The notes: generated from the letters alone by a model not told the origin. A DNA stretch of 22,268 nucleotides from RGIG6353 sp045531285 (GCA_045531285.1 JAZSDT010000097.1:1-22268), one strand, 5' to 3'; numbered from the stretch's first letter, positions 14,692 through 22,218 are shown. Numbers and translations: made by a program.

Positions 14692-15368
14692 AAATGGACG
14701 TTAAATTTAAAAAGTTTGAAGAGCTTGATTACGTTGTAAGATTTCCAAACGGCTATGAGGAAGGGAAGCGGTATCCTGTAATCATTGTGCTTCACGGTTC
14801 GGGAACAAGGGGACAGAACCCCGAGATGCTGCTTGGCAATGCTTCTTTTACCGTAACCCAACAGTATGAGGATTTTCCCTTTGTGCTTGTTGCGCCTCAA
14901 TGCCATACAAACACGTGGTTTGATATATTTGATTTGCTAAAAAGATTTGCAATCAGGATTGCAGGTGATGGCTACTGTGACCGTGAAAGAGTTTATCTTA
15001 TGGGAATAAGTATGGGCGGTTATGGTGCTTGGCAGCTTGCAATGAGTATGCCTGAGCTGTTTGCGGCTATAGTTCCCATTTGCGGCGGAGGTATGTATTG
15101 GAATGCTTCAAGGCTTGTCAACGTACCTGTCTGGGCATTTCACGGCGGCAAGGATACGGTAGTTTTTCCCGAGGAATCACAAAAGATGGTGGACGCTGTC
15201 AATCAAAGGGGAGGAAACGCAAGGCTGACGATTTACCCCGAAAACGGTCACGATGCATGGAACGATACCTTGAAAAATAAAGAGGTTTTTCAATGGCTTT
15301 TGTCACACAAAAATAACAATTCCAAAGCTGTTGAGGATATATACAAGGACAGTAAAATATACGGATAG
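14685..15368 (+). CDS. Alpha/beta hydrolase, esterase/prolyl-oligopeptidase-like
   Basis: A 227-residue alpha/beta-hydrolase resembling the phospholipase/carboxylesterase and feruloyl-esterase-like groups. The oxyanion region is VIIVLHGSGTRG, the nucleophile elbow GISMGGYG contains Ser109, the acid is Asp157 in HGGKDTVV and the base His189 in ENGHDAW, giving a full triad. The length fits a single catalytic domain, and no signal peptide is seen. The gene overlaps the GH43 stop (ATGCTGA), indicating coupling; an in-frame ATG at 14694 has a better distance from GAGG and could be the start, shortening the protein by three residues. Next to GH43, removal of acyl or feruloyl groups from imported plant oligosaccharides is a reasonable inference. 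Confidence 0.85.
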   Translation: MLKMDVKFKKFEELDYVVRFPNGYEEGKRYPVIIVLHGSGTRGQNPEMLLGNASFTVTQQYEDFPFVLVAPQCHTNTWFDIFDLLKRFAIRIAGDGYCDRERVYLMGISMGGYGAWQLAMSMPELFAAIVPICGGGMYWNASRLVNVPVWAFHGGKDTVVFPEESQKMVDAVNQRGGNARLTIYPENGHDAWNDTLKNKEVFQWLLSHKNNNSKAVEDIYKDSKIYG

Positions 15369-15383
15369 AAAACGGAGAAACAA

Positions 15384-16322
15384 ATGAGATATTCAAATGC
15401 TTTTGGGCAGAAGGCTTCTAAAATGTTTCTGGGAACGGCATATTTCGGTGACGGAATTTCACAGGAGGATGCTTTTGCCATAATGGATAAATTCCGTGAA
15501 AACGGCGGAACGCATATTGACACTGCACGTCTTTATGCCAAGGGCGTGTCCGAGGAAATAGTAGGCAAGTGGCTCAAGGACAGAAAAGCATCGGAGATGC
15601 ACGTTTTTACAAAGGGTGCTTACTATGAGCCGGATGCGGGAGAGTGCTCCAGAGTTACAGAGAAGGAAATCGTTTCGGATCTGGACAAAAGCCTCAAGGC
15701 GCTTGGAACGGATTCCATAGAGCTTTATTGGCTTCACCGCGACGACAGGGTAATTGACCCCGGCGAAGTAGCGGAATTAATGAACAGGCTTGTCAAAGAG
15801 GGGAAGATACAAAAATTTGGCGCTTCAAATTGGCAGTCTGACAGAATAAAAGCAGTAAACGAATATGCAAAACAGCATTCGCTTATAGGCTTTGGGGCAA
15901 GTCAGATACGCTTCAACCCTGCATATTGTCTTGGTGAAAGAGGCGGACTTGTGGGTATGGACAAGAATGAATTTGAGTTTTACAAGAAAGCGGGAATGCC
16001 TCTTGTGGCATATTCCTCTCAGGCGAAGGGATTCTTTTCAAAAGTGGCAGAACAAGGTGTAGACGCCCTTTCCGAAAAGGCTAAAAAGCGTTATTTGTGT
16101 GAAGAAAATCTTGAAAAGGTCGAGGTAATGAAGGCACTTTCAAAAAAATACAATTGCTCGGTGGGAGCAATTGTATGCGGTGCAATGTGTTCTATCGACT
16201 GTCCTGATACCTTCCCCATAATCGGAGGAAGCAGAATTTCGCAAATCGAGGATTCTATGTCGGGTGCAGACGTGGTAACTACTCCCGAGGAGCTTAAAGC
16301 GATTTTTAAAGAAATTATGTAG
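15384..16322 (+). CDS. Aldo/keto reductase
   Basis: A 312-residue NADPH-type aldo/keto reductase with a TIM-barrel fold. The catalytic tetrad is complete: Asp46 and Tyr51 in HIDTARLYAKG, Lys77 in FTKGAY and His118 in YWLHRDD. The cofactor phosphate-binding end reads FPIIGGSRISQIEDSM. It is closest in layout to the bacterial AKR groups that reduce sugar aldehydes or small ketones. GGAG lies 6 nt before the ATG and the gene follows the esterase by 15 bp. In this operon it may reduce an aldose or ketose released by the glycosidase, but the sequence gives no substrate. Confidence 0.9.
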   Translation: MRYSNAFGQKASKMFLGTAYFGDGISQEDAFAIMDKFRENGGTHIDTARLYAKGVSEEIVGKWLKDRKASEMHVFTKGAYYEPDAGECSRVTEKEIVSDLDKSLKALGTDSIELYWLHRDDRVIDPGEVAELMNRLVKEGKIQKFGASNWQSDRIKAVNEYAKQHSLIGFGASQIRFNPAYCLGERGGLVGMDKNEFEFYKKAGMPLVAYSSQAKGFFSKVAEQGVDALSEKAKKRYLCEENLEKVEVMKALSKKYNCSVGAIVCGAMCSIDCPDTFPIIGGSRISQIEDSMSGADVVTTPEELKAIFKEIM

Positions 16323-16330
16323 GGTGCTGT

Positions 16331-16963
16331 ATGGAGAATTATGACACAAAAGTCTACGGTTTACCGGAAGACGTAGAGCGTTTTGCAAAAAATAAAGCGG
16401 CAAAAAAGCTGTTACTCTTCGGCGGAATATTACTTTTTTGCTTGGTGATGCTGTTCTATTACAAAGAAGAAATTTTTCCATTTTGGCTGTCCTGGAGAAG
16501 AGGCATACTTTTTAGCGTTTTGGTGATTGCTCCGTTTGCGGTGACGGGTGTTCCGTTCTGCTTTTTCAATGGCAATTGGAAAGGGACGGTGGTTGACGTT
16601 GCATATTATACCGAATCTCGTATAGGAACAGGCGGCAGTGTGAGATACGCACCGGGCAAGCAAGCGGTGGCAAAAAGAGGAATAAATACGAGGTATACTG
16701 TCGCCGTGACGGCAAAGCGAGACGACGGAAGCTTGAAGAGGGTCAAGGTCAATACCTTTGGCGGCGCTTTGTCGGAGTATAAGGTGGGAGATACGGTAAT
16801 TCATTTCAAGGGCATAAGCAACCTTTTGATAATATCCAAAAAAGACGACGGATTTCTCAATTGCGTGGTGTGTGGCTGTAACAATCCCAAAACCAGAGAC
16901 AAATGCTTTGGCTGCGGTCATACGCTTTTAAAGGAATATGACGTTTCTGATAACGACTTATAA
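16331..16963 (+). CDS. Two-helix membrane protein with C-terminal zinc ribbon
   Basis: I do not recognise a named family for this 210-residue protein. Residues about 25-43 and 58-79 are strongly hydrophobic and likely form a membrane hairpin. Residues about 84-170 form a soluble beta-rich domain (WKGTVVDVAYYTES, TRYTVAVTAKRDDGS, EYKVGDTVIHFKG). This resembles the DUF3592-type extracytoplasmic or SH3/OB-like domains only loosely. The C-terminus has a zinc ribbon, CVVCGC...KCFGCG (Cys178, Cys181, Cys192, Cys195). It sits 8 bp after the aldo/keto reductase and 24 bp before the HAD gene, in a metabolic operon where a membrane zinc-ribbon protein is unexpected. The ribosome binding site is weak (AGGGTG). 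Confidence 0.75.
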   Translation: MENYDTKVYGLPEDVERFAKNKAAKKLLLFGGILLFCLVMLFYYKEEIFPFWLSWRRGILFSVLVIAPFAVTGVPFCFFNGNWKGTVVDVAYYTESRIGTGGSVRYAPGKQAVAKRGINTRYTVAVTAKRDDGSLKRVKVNTFGGALSEYKVGDTVIHFKGISNLLIISKKDDGFLNCVVCGCNNPKTRDKCFGCGHTLLKEYDVSDNDL

Positions 16964-16987
16964 CAAAAACGTGAGGATGAAAATTAA

Positions 16988-17653
16988 ATGAAGATAACAG
17001 GTGCAATTTTTGATATGGACGGCACTCTCATTGATTCCCTCAGTGTGTGGGAGCTGCTTTGGGAGGACATGGGAGCAATGTTTCTGGGCAAAACCGGTTT
17101 CAGACCCACTGCGGAAGATGACAGGGCAATAAGAACAATGACTTTGCTTGGTGCGATGACTCTCGTACATGACAAATACGGTATTGCCGAAAGCGGAGAA
17201 TCCCTTTGGCAGTATACTACGGATTACATAGCCGATTTCTATACAAATACAGTTCAGCCCAAAAAGGGCGCTGTGGAGTTTTTGGAGACACTTTCAAAAA
17301 AAGGTGTGAAAATGTGCGTGGCGTCTGCCACAGCTCCCGACCTTGTGGCTCTGGCAATGAAGAAATGCGGAATCGACAGGTTCTTTCCCAAGCTCATTTC
17401 TTGCAGTGAAATAGGAAAGGGCAAGGAGCATCCCGACGTATTTTTCAAGGCGTTGGAGTATCTTGGCACAGATATGGAGACAACTTGGATATTTGAAGAT
17501 TCTGCTACTGCTCTCGAAACTGCATCAAAGGCGGGCTTTCATACGGTAGGAATATATGACAAATGTAACTACGGAAGCGACTTGGCAAAAAAGGTTGCGG
17601 ATATATACGTGGACGATGGCGAAACACTTGAAAAGGTAGGTAACTTATTATGA
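16988..17653 (+). CDS. HAD-superfamily phosphatase, beta-phosphoglucomutase-like
   Basis: A 221-residue HAD hydrolase with a helical C1 cap. Motif I is FDMDGTL (nucleophile Asp9, acid Asp11), motif II ASAT, motif III Lys in KGKEHPD, and motif IV FEDSATAL. This is the pattern of the beta-phosphoglucomutase and sugar-phosphate phosphatase group. A mutase or a sugar or 2-deoxysugar phosphatase cannot be separated from sequence alone; the context of a sugar operon fits either. GAGG is 11 nt before the ATG, a somewhat long spacing. Its last codons overlap the start of the oxidoreductase gene by 4 bp, implying coupled translation. Confidence 0.88.
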   Translation: MKITGAIFDMDGTLIDSLSVWELLWEDMGAMFLGKTGFRPTAEDDRAIRTMTLLGAMTLVHDKYGIAESGESLWQYTTDYIADFYTNTVQPKKGAVEFLETLSKKGVKMCVASATAPDLVALAMKKCGIDRFFPKLISCSEIGKGKEHPDVFFKALEYLGTDMETTWIFEDSATALETASKAGFHTVGIYDKCNYGSDLAKKVADIYVDDGETLEKVGNLL

Positions 17654-18831
17654 TAAGAGAGACTCTTGAAACAAGAGTAGTCGGTGAATATGACGTAGCA
17701 GTGTGCGGAGGGGGCTTTGCCGGTATTTCTGCTGCATTGGCATCGGCAAGGCAGGGCAAGAAGACGGTGCTTTTTGAAAGGTCCTTTATGCTTGGCGGTC
17801 TTGGTACTGCAGGGCTTGTTACAATTTATCTGCCTCTTTGTGACGGATTTGGTAAACAGGTATCCTTTGGTATTGCCGAGGAGCTGTTCAGACTTTCCAT
17901 ATCAATGGGCGCAGAAGCAAGATACCCTGAAAACTGGCTCGACGGAGTTGGTACAAGAACCCAAAATGACAAGCGCTTTGAGGTGCAGTACAATGCACAG
18001 CTTTTTGCAATCCTTGCAGAAAAGCTTTTGCTGTCACAGGGAGTTGACCTTCTGTATGGAACCTATGCGGTAGGTGTCAGCATGAGCGGTGACAGAATAG
18101 ACCATATAATAACGGAAAACAAATCGGGCAGACAGGCGTATAAGATAACATCCGTTGTAGATGCAACAGGTGATGCTGATATTGCTGAATTTGCCAAAGC
18201 CCCCACAGCTCTTTTTGCTCCTAAGAACATACTTGCCGCTTGGTATTATTTTCTTGACAAATCTGGCTACAATCTGAATATGCTGGGCTATGCCGATATT
18301 CTCGGCTCAGAGGATATTCCCAAGCTGTCTCCTAACAGATACACGGGAGTTGACGGAAAAGAAATATCCGATATGACGTGCGAAGCGCATAAGTATCTTC
18401 TTGATGACGTCAAAAAAAGGCGTGAGAAGGACGAAACCGTCGTTCCCGTGACCATAGCTACTATTCCACAGCTGAGAATGACAAGAAGAATAGACGGTGA
18501 ATATACTCTTGAAATTGATGAAGAGCATAAATATTTTGAGGATTCGGTGGGAATGGTGTCAAACTGGCGCAAGAGAGGTCCGGTGTACGAAGTACCGTTC
18601 AGAACACTGTATTCATCAAAGGTAAAAAATCTTATTTGTGCAGGTCGTATAACCTCGGTTGGCGACGTGATGTGGGATATAATGCGCGTTATACCCTGTT
18701 GTGCCGTCACGGGTGAGGCGGCAGGTGTTGCCGCGGCAATGACGGACGACTTTTCGGCTCTTGACGTAAAGGCATTACAAAAGAAGCTGGTGGAAAACGG
18801 AGTAGTTTTGCATGAGCGTGATTTGAAATAA
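17650..18831 (+). CDS. FAD-dependent oxidoreductase, FAD_oxidored family
   Basis: A 393-residue flavoprotein of the FAD_oxidored type found beside carbohydrate-degradation genes in many Clostridia and Bacteroidota. The N-terminal Rossmann fold has DVAVCGGGFAGISAA (GxGxxG at 20-25), Glu43 at the end of the second strand, and RSFMLGGLGTAGLV, a family signature. A second dinucleotide motif, VVDATGDADIA, is in the middle, and NLICAGRITSVGD with CCAVTGEAAGVAA closes the FAD site. It probably oxidises or reduces a sugar-derived alcohol or acid. The ATGA overlap with the HAD gene and the terminator 14 bp after the stop define it as the last gene of the operon started at 13828. Confidence 0.88.
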   Translation: MIRETLETRVVGEYDVAVCGGGFAGISAALASARQGKKTVLFERSFMLGGLGTAGLVTIYLPLCDGFGKQVSFGIAEELFRLSISMGAEARYPENWLDGVGTRTQNDKRFEVQYNAQLFAILAEKLLLSQGVDLLYGTYAVGVSMSGDRIDHIITENKSGRQAYKITSVVDATGDADIAEFAKAPTALFAPKNILAAWYYFLDKSGYNLNMLGYADILGSEDIPKLSPNRYTGVDGKEISDMTCEAHKYLLDDVKKRREKDETVVPVTIATIPQLRMTRRIDGEYTLEIDEEHKYFEDSVGMVSNWRKRGPVYEVPFRTLYSSKVKNLICAGRITSVGDVMWDIMRVIPCCAVTGEAAGVAAAMTDDFSALDVKALQKKLVENGVVLHERDLK

Positions 18832-18844
18832 ACTCAACGATATG

Positions 18845-18875
18845 AGGCAGTGCTTTTTGGCATTGCCTTTTGTTT
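18845..18875 (+). terminator. Intrinsic terminator of the GH43 operon
   Basis: AGGCAGTGCT (18845-18854) pairs with GGCATTGCCT (18859-18868), with two G-T pairs and a T4 loop, then TTTGTTT. It follows the oxidoreductase stop by 14 bp. Confidence 0.85.
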
Positions 18876-18901
18876 ACTGGGAAACAACATTTAATAGACT
18901 A

Positions 18902-18930
18902 TTTACTTTTTCCAAAAAAGGTGATACAAT
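18902..18930 (+). promoter_or_regulatory. Promoter for the serine hydrolase-EamA operon
   Basis: TTTACT (18902-18907), 17 bp, then TACAAT (18925-18930) with a TG one base upstream (extended -10). It lies downstream of the previous terminator, and AAGGGAG sits 6 nt before the ATG at 18964. Confidence 0.7.
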
Positions 18931-18963
18931 GAAGGCATGAAATAAAATGTAAGGGAGTATAAT

Positions 18964-20112
18964 ATGGATTTTACAAGGCTTGAAAAACATCTTGACAGGA
19001 TGGTAAAGGAATATAAGGTACCGGGTGTGGATTGCTCGGTCTATCGTGAGCACGAGGAAATATTCAGATATTGCACAGGATTTTCGGATCTTGAAGCAAA
19101 AAAAGAATTAAAAAAAGATGACCTTTACATTATCTTTTCCATGTCAAAAATGCTGACAGTAACAGGTGCGTTACAGCTTCTTGAAAAGGGGAAATATGCC
19201 ATGCACGACCCCGTTTGCAAATATCTTCCGGAATTTGAAAAAATGAAGCTTGACGTTCAAGCGCCCTACAACGATGAATATAATCTTGAATGCAATAAAA
19301 ACGGCTACGCAAAAGCCCCTATGCTCATACGTCATCTGTTTACTATGACCTCGGGTATGAGTTACAACCTTTCAGACGAGGCGATAGTTAAGGCACTTGC
19401 CGACGGAAAGAGAACCACAAGAGAGCTTGTCTGTGCAATGGCGGATATGCCTCTTGGCTTTGAGCCCGGCACACGCTTCCGCTACAGCCTTGCCCACGAC
19501 GTGCTCGGTGCACTTATTGAGGTATGGTCGGGACAGAAGCTTGGGGATTATATGAGAGAAAACGTTTTTGAACCACTTGGTATGAAGGAGACCTTCTTTG
19601 GTATTCCCAAAAACGAAGAACAGCTGTCGAGACTTACTGCCAGATATACGAAGAGCCCCGACGGAACGGTGAAAAGAGAGCCGCTTGGCTGTCGTTTCAT
19701 ACTTACCGACGATTATGAATGCGGCGGCGCTGGACTTGTATCAAGAGTTGATGACTATGCGCTTTTCCTGGATGCTCTTGCAAACGGCGGATTGGCAAAA
19801 AACGGAAACAGAATACTTTCTCCGTCAACCGTTGAGCTGATGAGTATTAATTATCTGTCGGAAAAACAGGTTTTGGACATGGGCAGAACCGGTTACGGCT
19901 ACGGTCTTGGAGTGCGCACACATATCGATAAGGCAAAAAGCGGCTCTTTGTCGCCGCTGGGTGAATTCGGTTGGGACGGAGCTGCCGGCAGTATGTCACT
20001 GATCGATACGAAAAACAAGCTGGCAATGACCTATTTTCAGGAGATGCACGGCTGGGAACTGAGATGGCAGTACGAGTTGAGAAACGTGCTGTATTCATGC
20101 CTTGAATTATAG
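18964..20112 (+). CDS. Beta-lactamase-fold serine hydrolase
   Basis: A 382-residue serine hydrolase of the class C beta-lactamase/esterase family. The catalytic SxxK motif is SMSK (Ser59, Lys62) in IFSMSKMLTVTGALQLLEKGK. The second motif is YSLAHDVLG (Tyr174), where classical enzymes have YxN; the Leu in place of Asn is common in clostridial members of this group. A GWDGAAGS segment near the C-terminus replaces the KTG box. These traits point to an esterase or D-amino-acid peptidase rather than an antibiotic-destroying enzyme. No signal peptide is present, so cytoplasmic action is expected. EamA follows 27 bp downstream in the same unit. Confidence 0.88.
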   Translation: MDFTRLEKHLDRMVKEYKVPGVDCSVYREHEEIFRYCTGFSDLEAKKELKKDDLYIIFSMSKMLTVTGALQLLEKGKYAMHDPVCKYLPEFEKMKLDVQAPYNDEYNLECNKNGYAKAPMLIRHLFTMTSGMSYNLSDEAIVKALADGKRTTRELVCAMADMPLGFEPGTRFRYSLAHDVLGALIEVWSGQKLGDYMRENVFEPLGMKETFFGIPKNEEQLSRLTARYTKSPDGTVKREPLGCRFILTDDYECGGAGLVSRVDDYALFLDALANGGLAKNGNRILSPSTVELMSINYLSEKQVLDMGRTGYGYGLGVRTHIDKAKSGSLSPLGEFGWDGAAGSMSLIDTKNKLAMTYFQEMHGWELRWQYELRNVLYSCLEL

Positions 20113-20139
20113 GCAATAAAAAAAGTGAGGGACGTTTAA

Positions 20140-20553
20140 ATGTGGTTTGTTTTCGCACTGGCATCAGCGGTATTTGCCGCATTGACTTCTATCCTTGCTA
20201 AAATTGGCATAAACGGAGTAAATTCGAGTCTTGCCACTGCCATACGAACTGTGGTTGTAGTGCTTATGGCATGGGGAATGGTGTTTCTTACCAACGCTCA
20301 GGGCGGACTTTCTGACATAAGCAAAAAAAGTTGGATATTTCTCATACTGTCCGGACTTGCAACAGGTGCATCATGGATGTGTTATTACAAGGCTCTGCAA
20401 ATAGGCGAAGCCTCAAAGGTGGTGCCAATTGACAAATTGAGTGTAGTTTTTACACTTGTTTTGGCATTTGTATTTTTACACGAGGCTTTTACTTTCAAAT
20501 CTTTAGTCGGCTGTATCCTTATCGGAGCAGGTACGCTGATAATGGTGTTGTAA
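20140..20553 (+). CDS. Half-size EamA-family transporter
   Basis: A 137-residue integral membrane protein with the EamA/DMT-superfamily repeat: MWFVFALASAVFAALTSILAKIGI, a helix around GMVFLTN, ASWMCYYKALQIGEASKVVPIDKLSVVFTLVLA and a closing helix ending GTLIMVL. About five helices are present, half of the usual ten, so the protein must dimerise. This short form is a known group, so it is not a truncation. Cargo is unknown; DMT members export amino acids, sugars or drugs. GAGGGA lies 7 nt before the ATG. It is cotranscribed with the serine hydrolase and followed directly by a new strong promoter. Confidence 0.85.
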   Translation: MWFVFALASAVFAALTSILAKIGINGVNSSLATAIRTVVVVLMAWGMVFLTNAQGGLSDISKKSWIFLILSGLATGASWMCYYKALQIGEASKVVPIDKLSVVFTLVLAFVFLHEAFTFKSLVGCILIGAGTLIMVL

Positions 20554-20557
20554 ATGC

Positions 20558-20586
20558 TTGACAAAAACGGATGCATATGATATAAT
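20558..20586 (+). promoter_or_regulatory. Perfect extended sigma-A promoter for pnuC
   Basis: TTGACA (20558-20563), 17 bp, TATAAT (20581-20586), with TGA immediately before the -10. The -35 begins five bases after the EamA stop. Transcription should start near 20593, inside the left arm of the first inverted repeat of the leader. Confidence 0.88.
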
Positions 20587-20587
20587 T

Positions 20588-20671
20588 CATTCACTGCCAC
20601 CGGGTAGTGAATGTACGCATTCGTTTGCACGTCGTTAGGTCTTTGAAGACGTGTTTGACGGGTGCCTTTTT
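20588..20671 (+). promoter_or_regulatory. Structured pnuC leader, candidate riboswitch or attenuator
   Basis: CATTCACT (20588-20595) and AGTGAATG (20606-20613) form an inverted repeat extended by GCC/GGT-type pairs, overlapping the expected start point. Further on, CACGTC (20628-20633) pairs with GACGTG (20648-20653). Competing with this, GCACGTC (20627-20633) can pair with GAC-GG-GTGC (20657-20665) just before T5 (20667-20671), a terminator-like form. The layout looks like attenuation or a small RNA with its own terminator. It does not match a riboswitch class I know by sequence. Confidence 0.5.
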
Positions 20672-20691
20672 GTTTATATGCGAGGTAAAAA

Positions 20692-21375
20692 ATGAAAAAT
20701 CCGTTTCGTGATCTTACAAAATTTGAGCTTTGTCTGTGGCTGACGTCTGTGATTGTTGTAACGCTGTCATACGTACTGTCGGGTGCAGGTGACATACTCA
20801 CCGCCATATCGTCACTTGTGGGAGTGACAGCCTTGATATTTGTGGCAAAGGGGTATGTGTTCGGTCAGGCGCTGTGTCTGATATTCTCGGTTTTTTACGG
20901 CATAGTCTCCTTTTTCTTTGGCTACTACGGAGAAATGATAACATATCTTGGAATGTCGGCACCTGCGGCACTTGCTTCGGTAATATCCTGGCTCAGACAT
21001 CCGTACAAGGGTACAAAAGAGGTAGAGGTAAGTATCGTTACAAAAAAGCAATGGGCTTTCGGCGCAGTGCTTACGGTTGTTACTACCGTAGCGTTTTACT
21101 ATATACTGTTGGCTCTGGGAACTAAGAATCTGGGCTTTAGCACTTTATCGGTAACCACAAGTATTGCCGCATCCTATTTGACCTTCCTCAGAAGTCCTTA
21201 CTATGCCATAGGATATTCGTTAAACGACATTGTACTTATTGTGCTTTGGGTATTGGCAAGCATTGAGGACGTTTCGTACGTACCAATGATAGTTTGCTTT
21301 ATTATGTTTCTATTTAACGACCTTTACGGTTTTTATAACTGGCGCAGAATACGAAAAAAACAAACGGTGAGTTAA
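20692..21375 (+). CDS. pnuC: PnuC-type nicotinamide riboside transporter
   Basis: A 227-residue membrane protein of the PnuC family, facilitators that take up nicotinamide riboside for NAD synthesis. About seven hydrophobic segments are visible. PnuC landmarks are the late SYLTFLRSPYYAIGYSLNDIVLIVLWV block and FNDLYGFYNWRRI near the C-terminus. Length is typical. Related PnuT/PnuX proteins carry thiamine or riboflavin, so the vitamin is not certain, and no nadR or nicotinamide riboside kinase is seen close by. The ATG at 20692 has GAGG 6 nt upstream and sits behind a strong promoter and a structured leader, suggesting control by its ligand or by NAD status. The GDPD gene follows by 14 bp. Confidence 0.88.
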   Translation: MKNPFRDLTKFELCLWLTSVIVVTLSYVLSGAGDILTAISSLVGVTALIFVAKGYVFGQALCLIFSVFYGIVSFFFGYYGEMITYLGMSAPAALASVISWLRHPYKGTKEVEVSIVTKKQWAFGAVLTVVTTVAFYYILLALGTKNLGFSTLSVTTSIAASYLTFLRSPYYAIGYSLNDIVLIVLWVLASIEDVSYVPMIVCFIMFLFNDLYGFYNWRRIRKKQTVS

Positions 21376-21389
21376 TTGGAGGTATTATT

Positions 21390-22112
21390 ATGAACACGGT
21401 AAAATTTAACAAGGGCAACGTAAAAATGGTTGCACACAGAGGTGTCAGCGGTCTTGAAAGGGAGAATACAGTACCTGCCTTTCTTGCTGCCGGACAGCGC
21501 ACCTATTACGGTGTTGAGACCGACGTTAGAGTGACAAAGGACGGTAAGTTTGTGCTTTCTCATGACGGCACACCCGAAAGAGTTTCAAACGGAAAATACA
21601 AGAACGTTATAGAAGAGTCTACTCTTGCCGAGCTTCAGGCAACAGTCCTTCCCGATAAGGACGGAAGCGAGATAAGACAGGACATTCGTATTCCATCGCT
21701 TGCCGAATACGTTCACGTTTGCAAGAAGTATGACAAGAAATGTGTTCTTGAAATAAAGACCCCCTTTACCGAAGAACAGCTTGCAAAAATGGTTGGGGAG
21801 ATAAAGGAACGGGAATATCTTGAAAATATGATATTTATTTCCTTCTATGCAGATAACTGCAAGATACTCCGTAAGCTTACCGATAACAAGATACAGTTCC
21901 TTGCCGCCGAGCTTTCGGACACGATTTTTGAAATGTGCAAGGAGTACCGTTTTGATATTGACGATGCGCACAACTGTATGACAAAGGAATGGGTTGACCG
22001 CTTCCACGCAGAAGGTCTTGAGGTAAACGTATGGACGGTAGACTCACCCGAAACGGCTGAAAAGCTTGCGGAAATGGGCGTTGATTACATTACGTCAAAT
22101 ATTCTTGAATAA
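21390..22112 (+). CDS. Glycerophosphodiester phosphodiesterase family protein
   Basis: A 240-residue TIM-barrel enzyme of the GDPD family, releasing glycerol 3-phosphate and an alcohol from deacylated phospholipids. The motifs are AHRG (His16, Arg17), ENTVPAF (Glu25, Asn26), ETDV (Glu43, Asp45), SHDGT (His58), LEIK and a C-terminal VNVWTVDSPE with DYITSN. Length is standard for cytoplasmic bacterial enzymes and no signal peptide is present. GGAGG lies 7 nt before the ATG. It shares the pnuC transcription unit. Its stop codon is immediately followed by the first hairpin of a tandem 106-bp repeat. Its product would be a substrate of a glycerol-3-phosphate dehydrogenase such as the GpsA-like protein at 945-2033. 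Confidence 0.92.
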   Translation: MNTVKFNKGNVKMVAHRGVSGLERENTVPAFLAAGQRTYYGVETDVRVTKDGKFVLSHDGTPERVSNGKYKNVIEESTLAELQATVLPDKDGSEIRQDIRIPSLAEYVHVCKKYDKKCVLEIKTPFTEEQLAKMVGEIKEREYLENMIFISFYADNCKILRKLTDNKIQFLAAELSDTIFEMCKEYRFDIDDAHNCMTKEWVDRFHAEGLEVNVWTVDSPETAEKLAEMGVDYITSNILE

Positions 22113-22218
22113 GCGGATAGCATCCGCGGGCAATGCTCGCCTATCCCCATCTTCGCCTATATCCATACAAAGTAAAACGGCGAGGTTGGTTTAATGCAAT
22201 TTACCAGTATATAAAAAA
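22113..22218 (+). repeat. Copy 3 of 106-bp hairpin repeat, tandem unit A
   Basis: It begins with the perfect hairpin GCGGAT-AGC-ATCCGC (22113-22127), directly adjoining the GDPD stop codon. GGGCAATGCTCGCCTATC, a divergent middle, AAAACGGCGAGGTTGG, TTTAATGCAATTT and TATATAAAAAA follow. CTCGCC (22136-22141) can pair with GGCGAG (22179-22184) at the same 43-base offset as in copy 1. The next unit starts exactly 106 bp later. Confidence 0.92.

Noticed and set aside
14022..14700. Loss of GH43 activity because the acid Glu is Asp198
   Set aside because: The surrounding SDAPF...LLLTWS pattern resembles TDGPF...LLMxWSS of other GH43-like proteins, so it looks like a subfamily feature rather than decay.
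18964..20112. Serine hydrolase as an antibiotic-resistance beta-lactamase
   Set aside because: No signal peptide, YSL instead of YxN and no KTG box; an esterase or peptidase role fits better.
20140..20553. EamA gene as a truncated pseudogene
   Set aside because: About 137-residue single-repeat EamA proteins are a known group, and this one has intact start, helices and stop.
20588..20620. Resemblance of TTCACTGCC...to a type I-F CRISPR repeat
   Set aside because: Only one copy is present, the right arm differs (GGTAGTGAA), and no spacers or cas genes are nearby.
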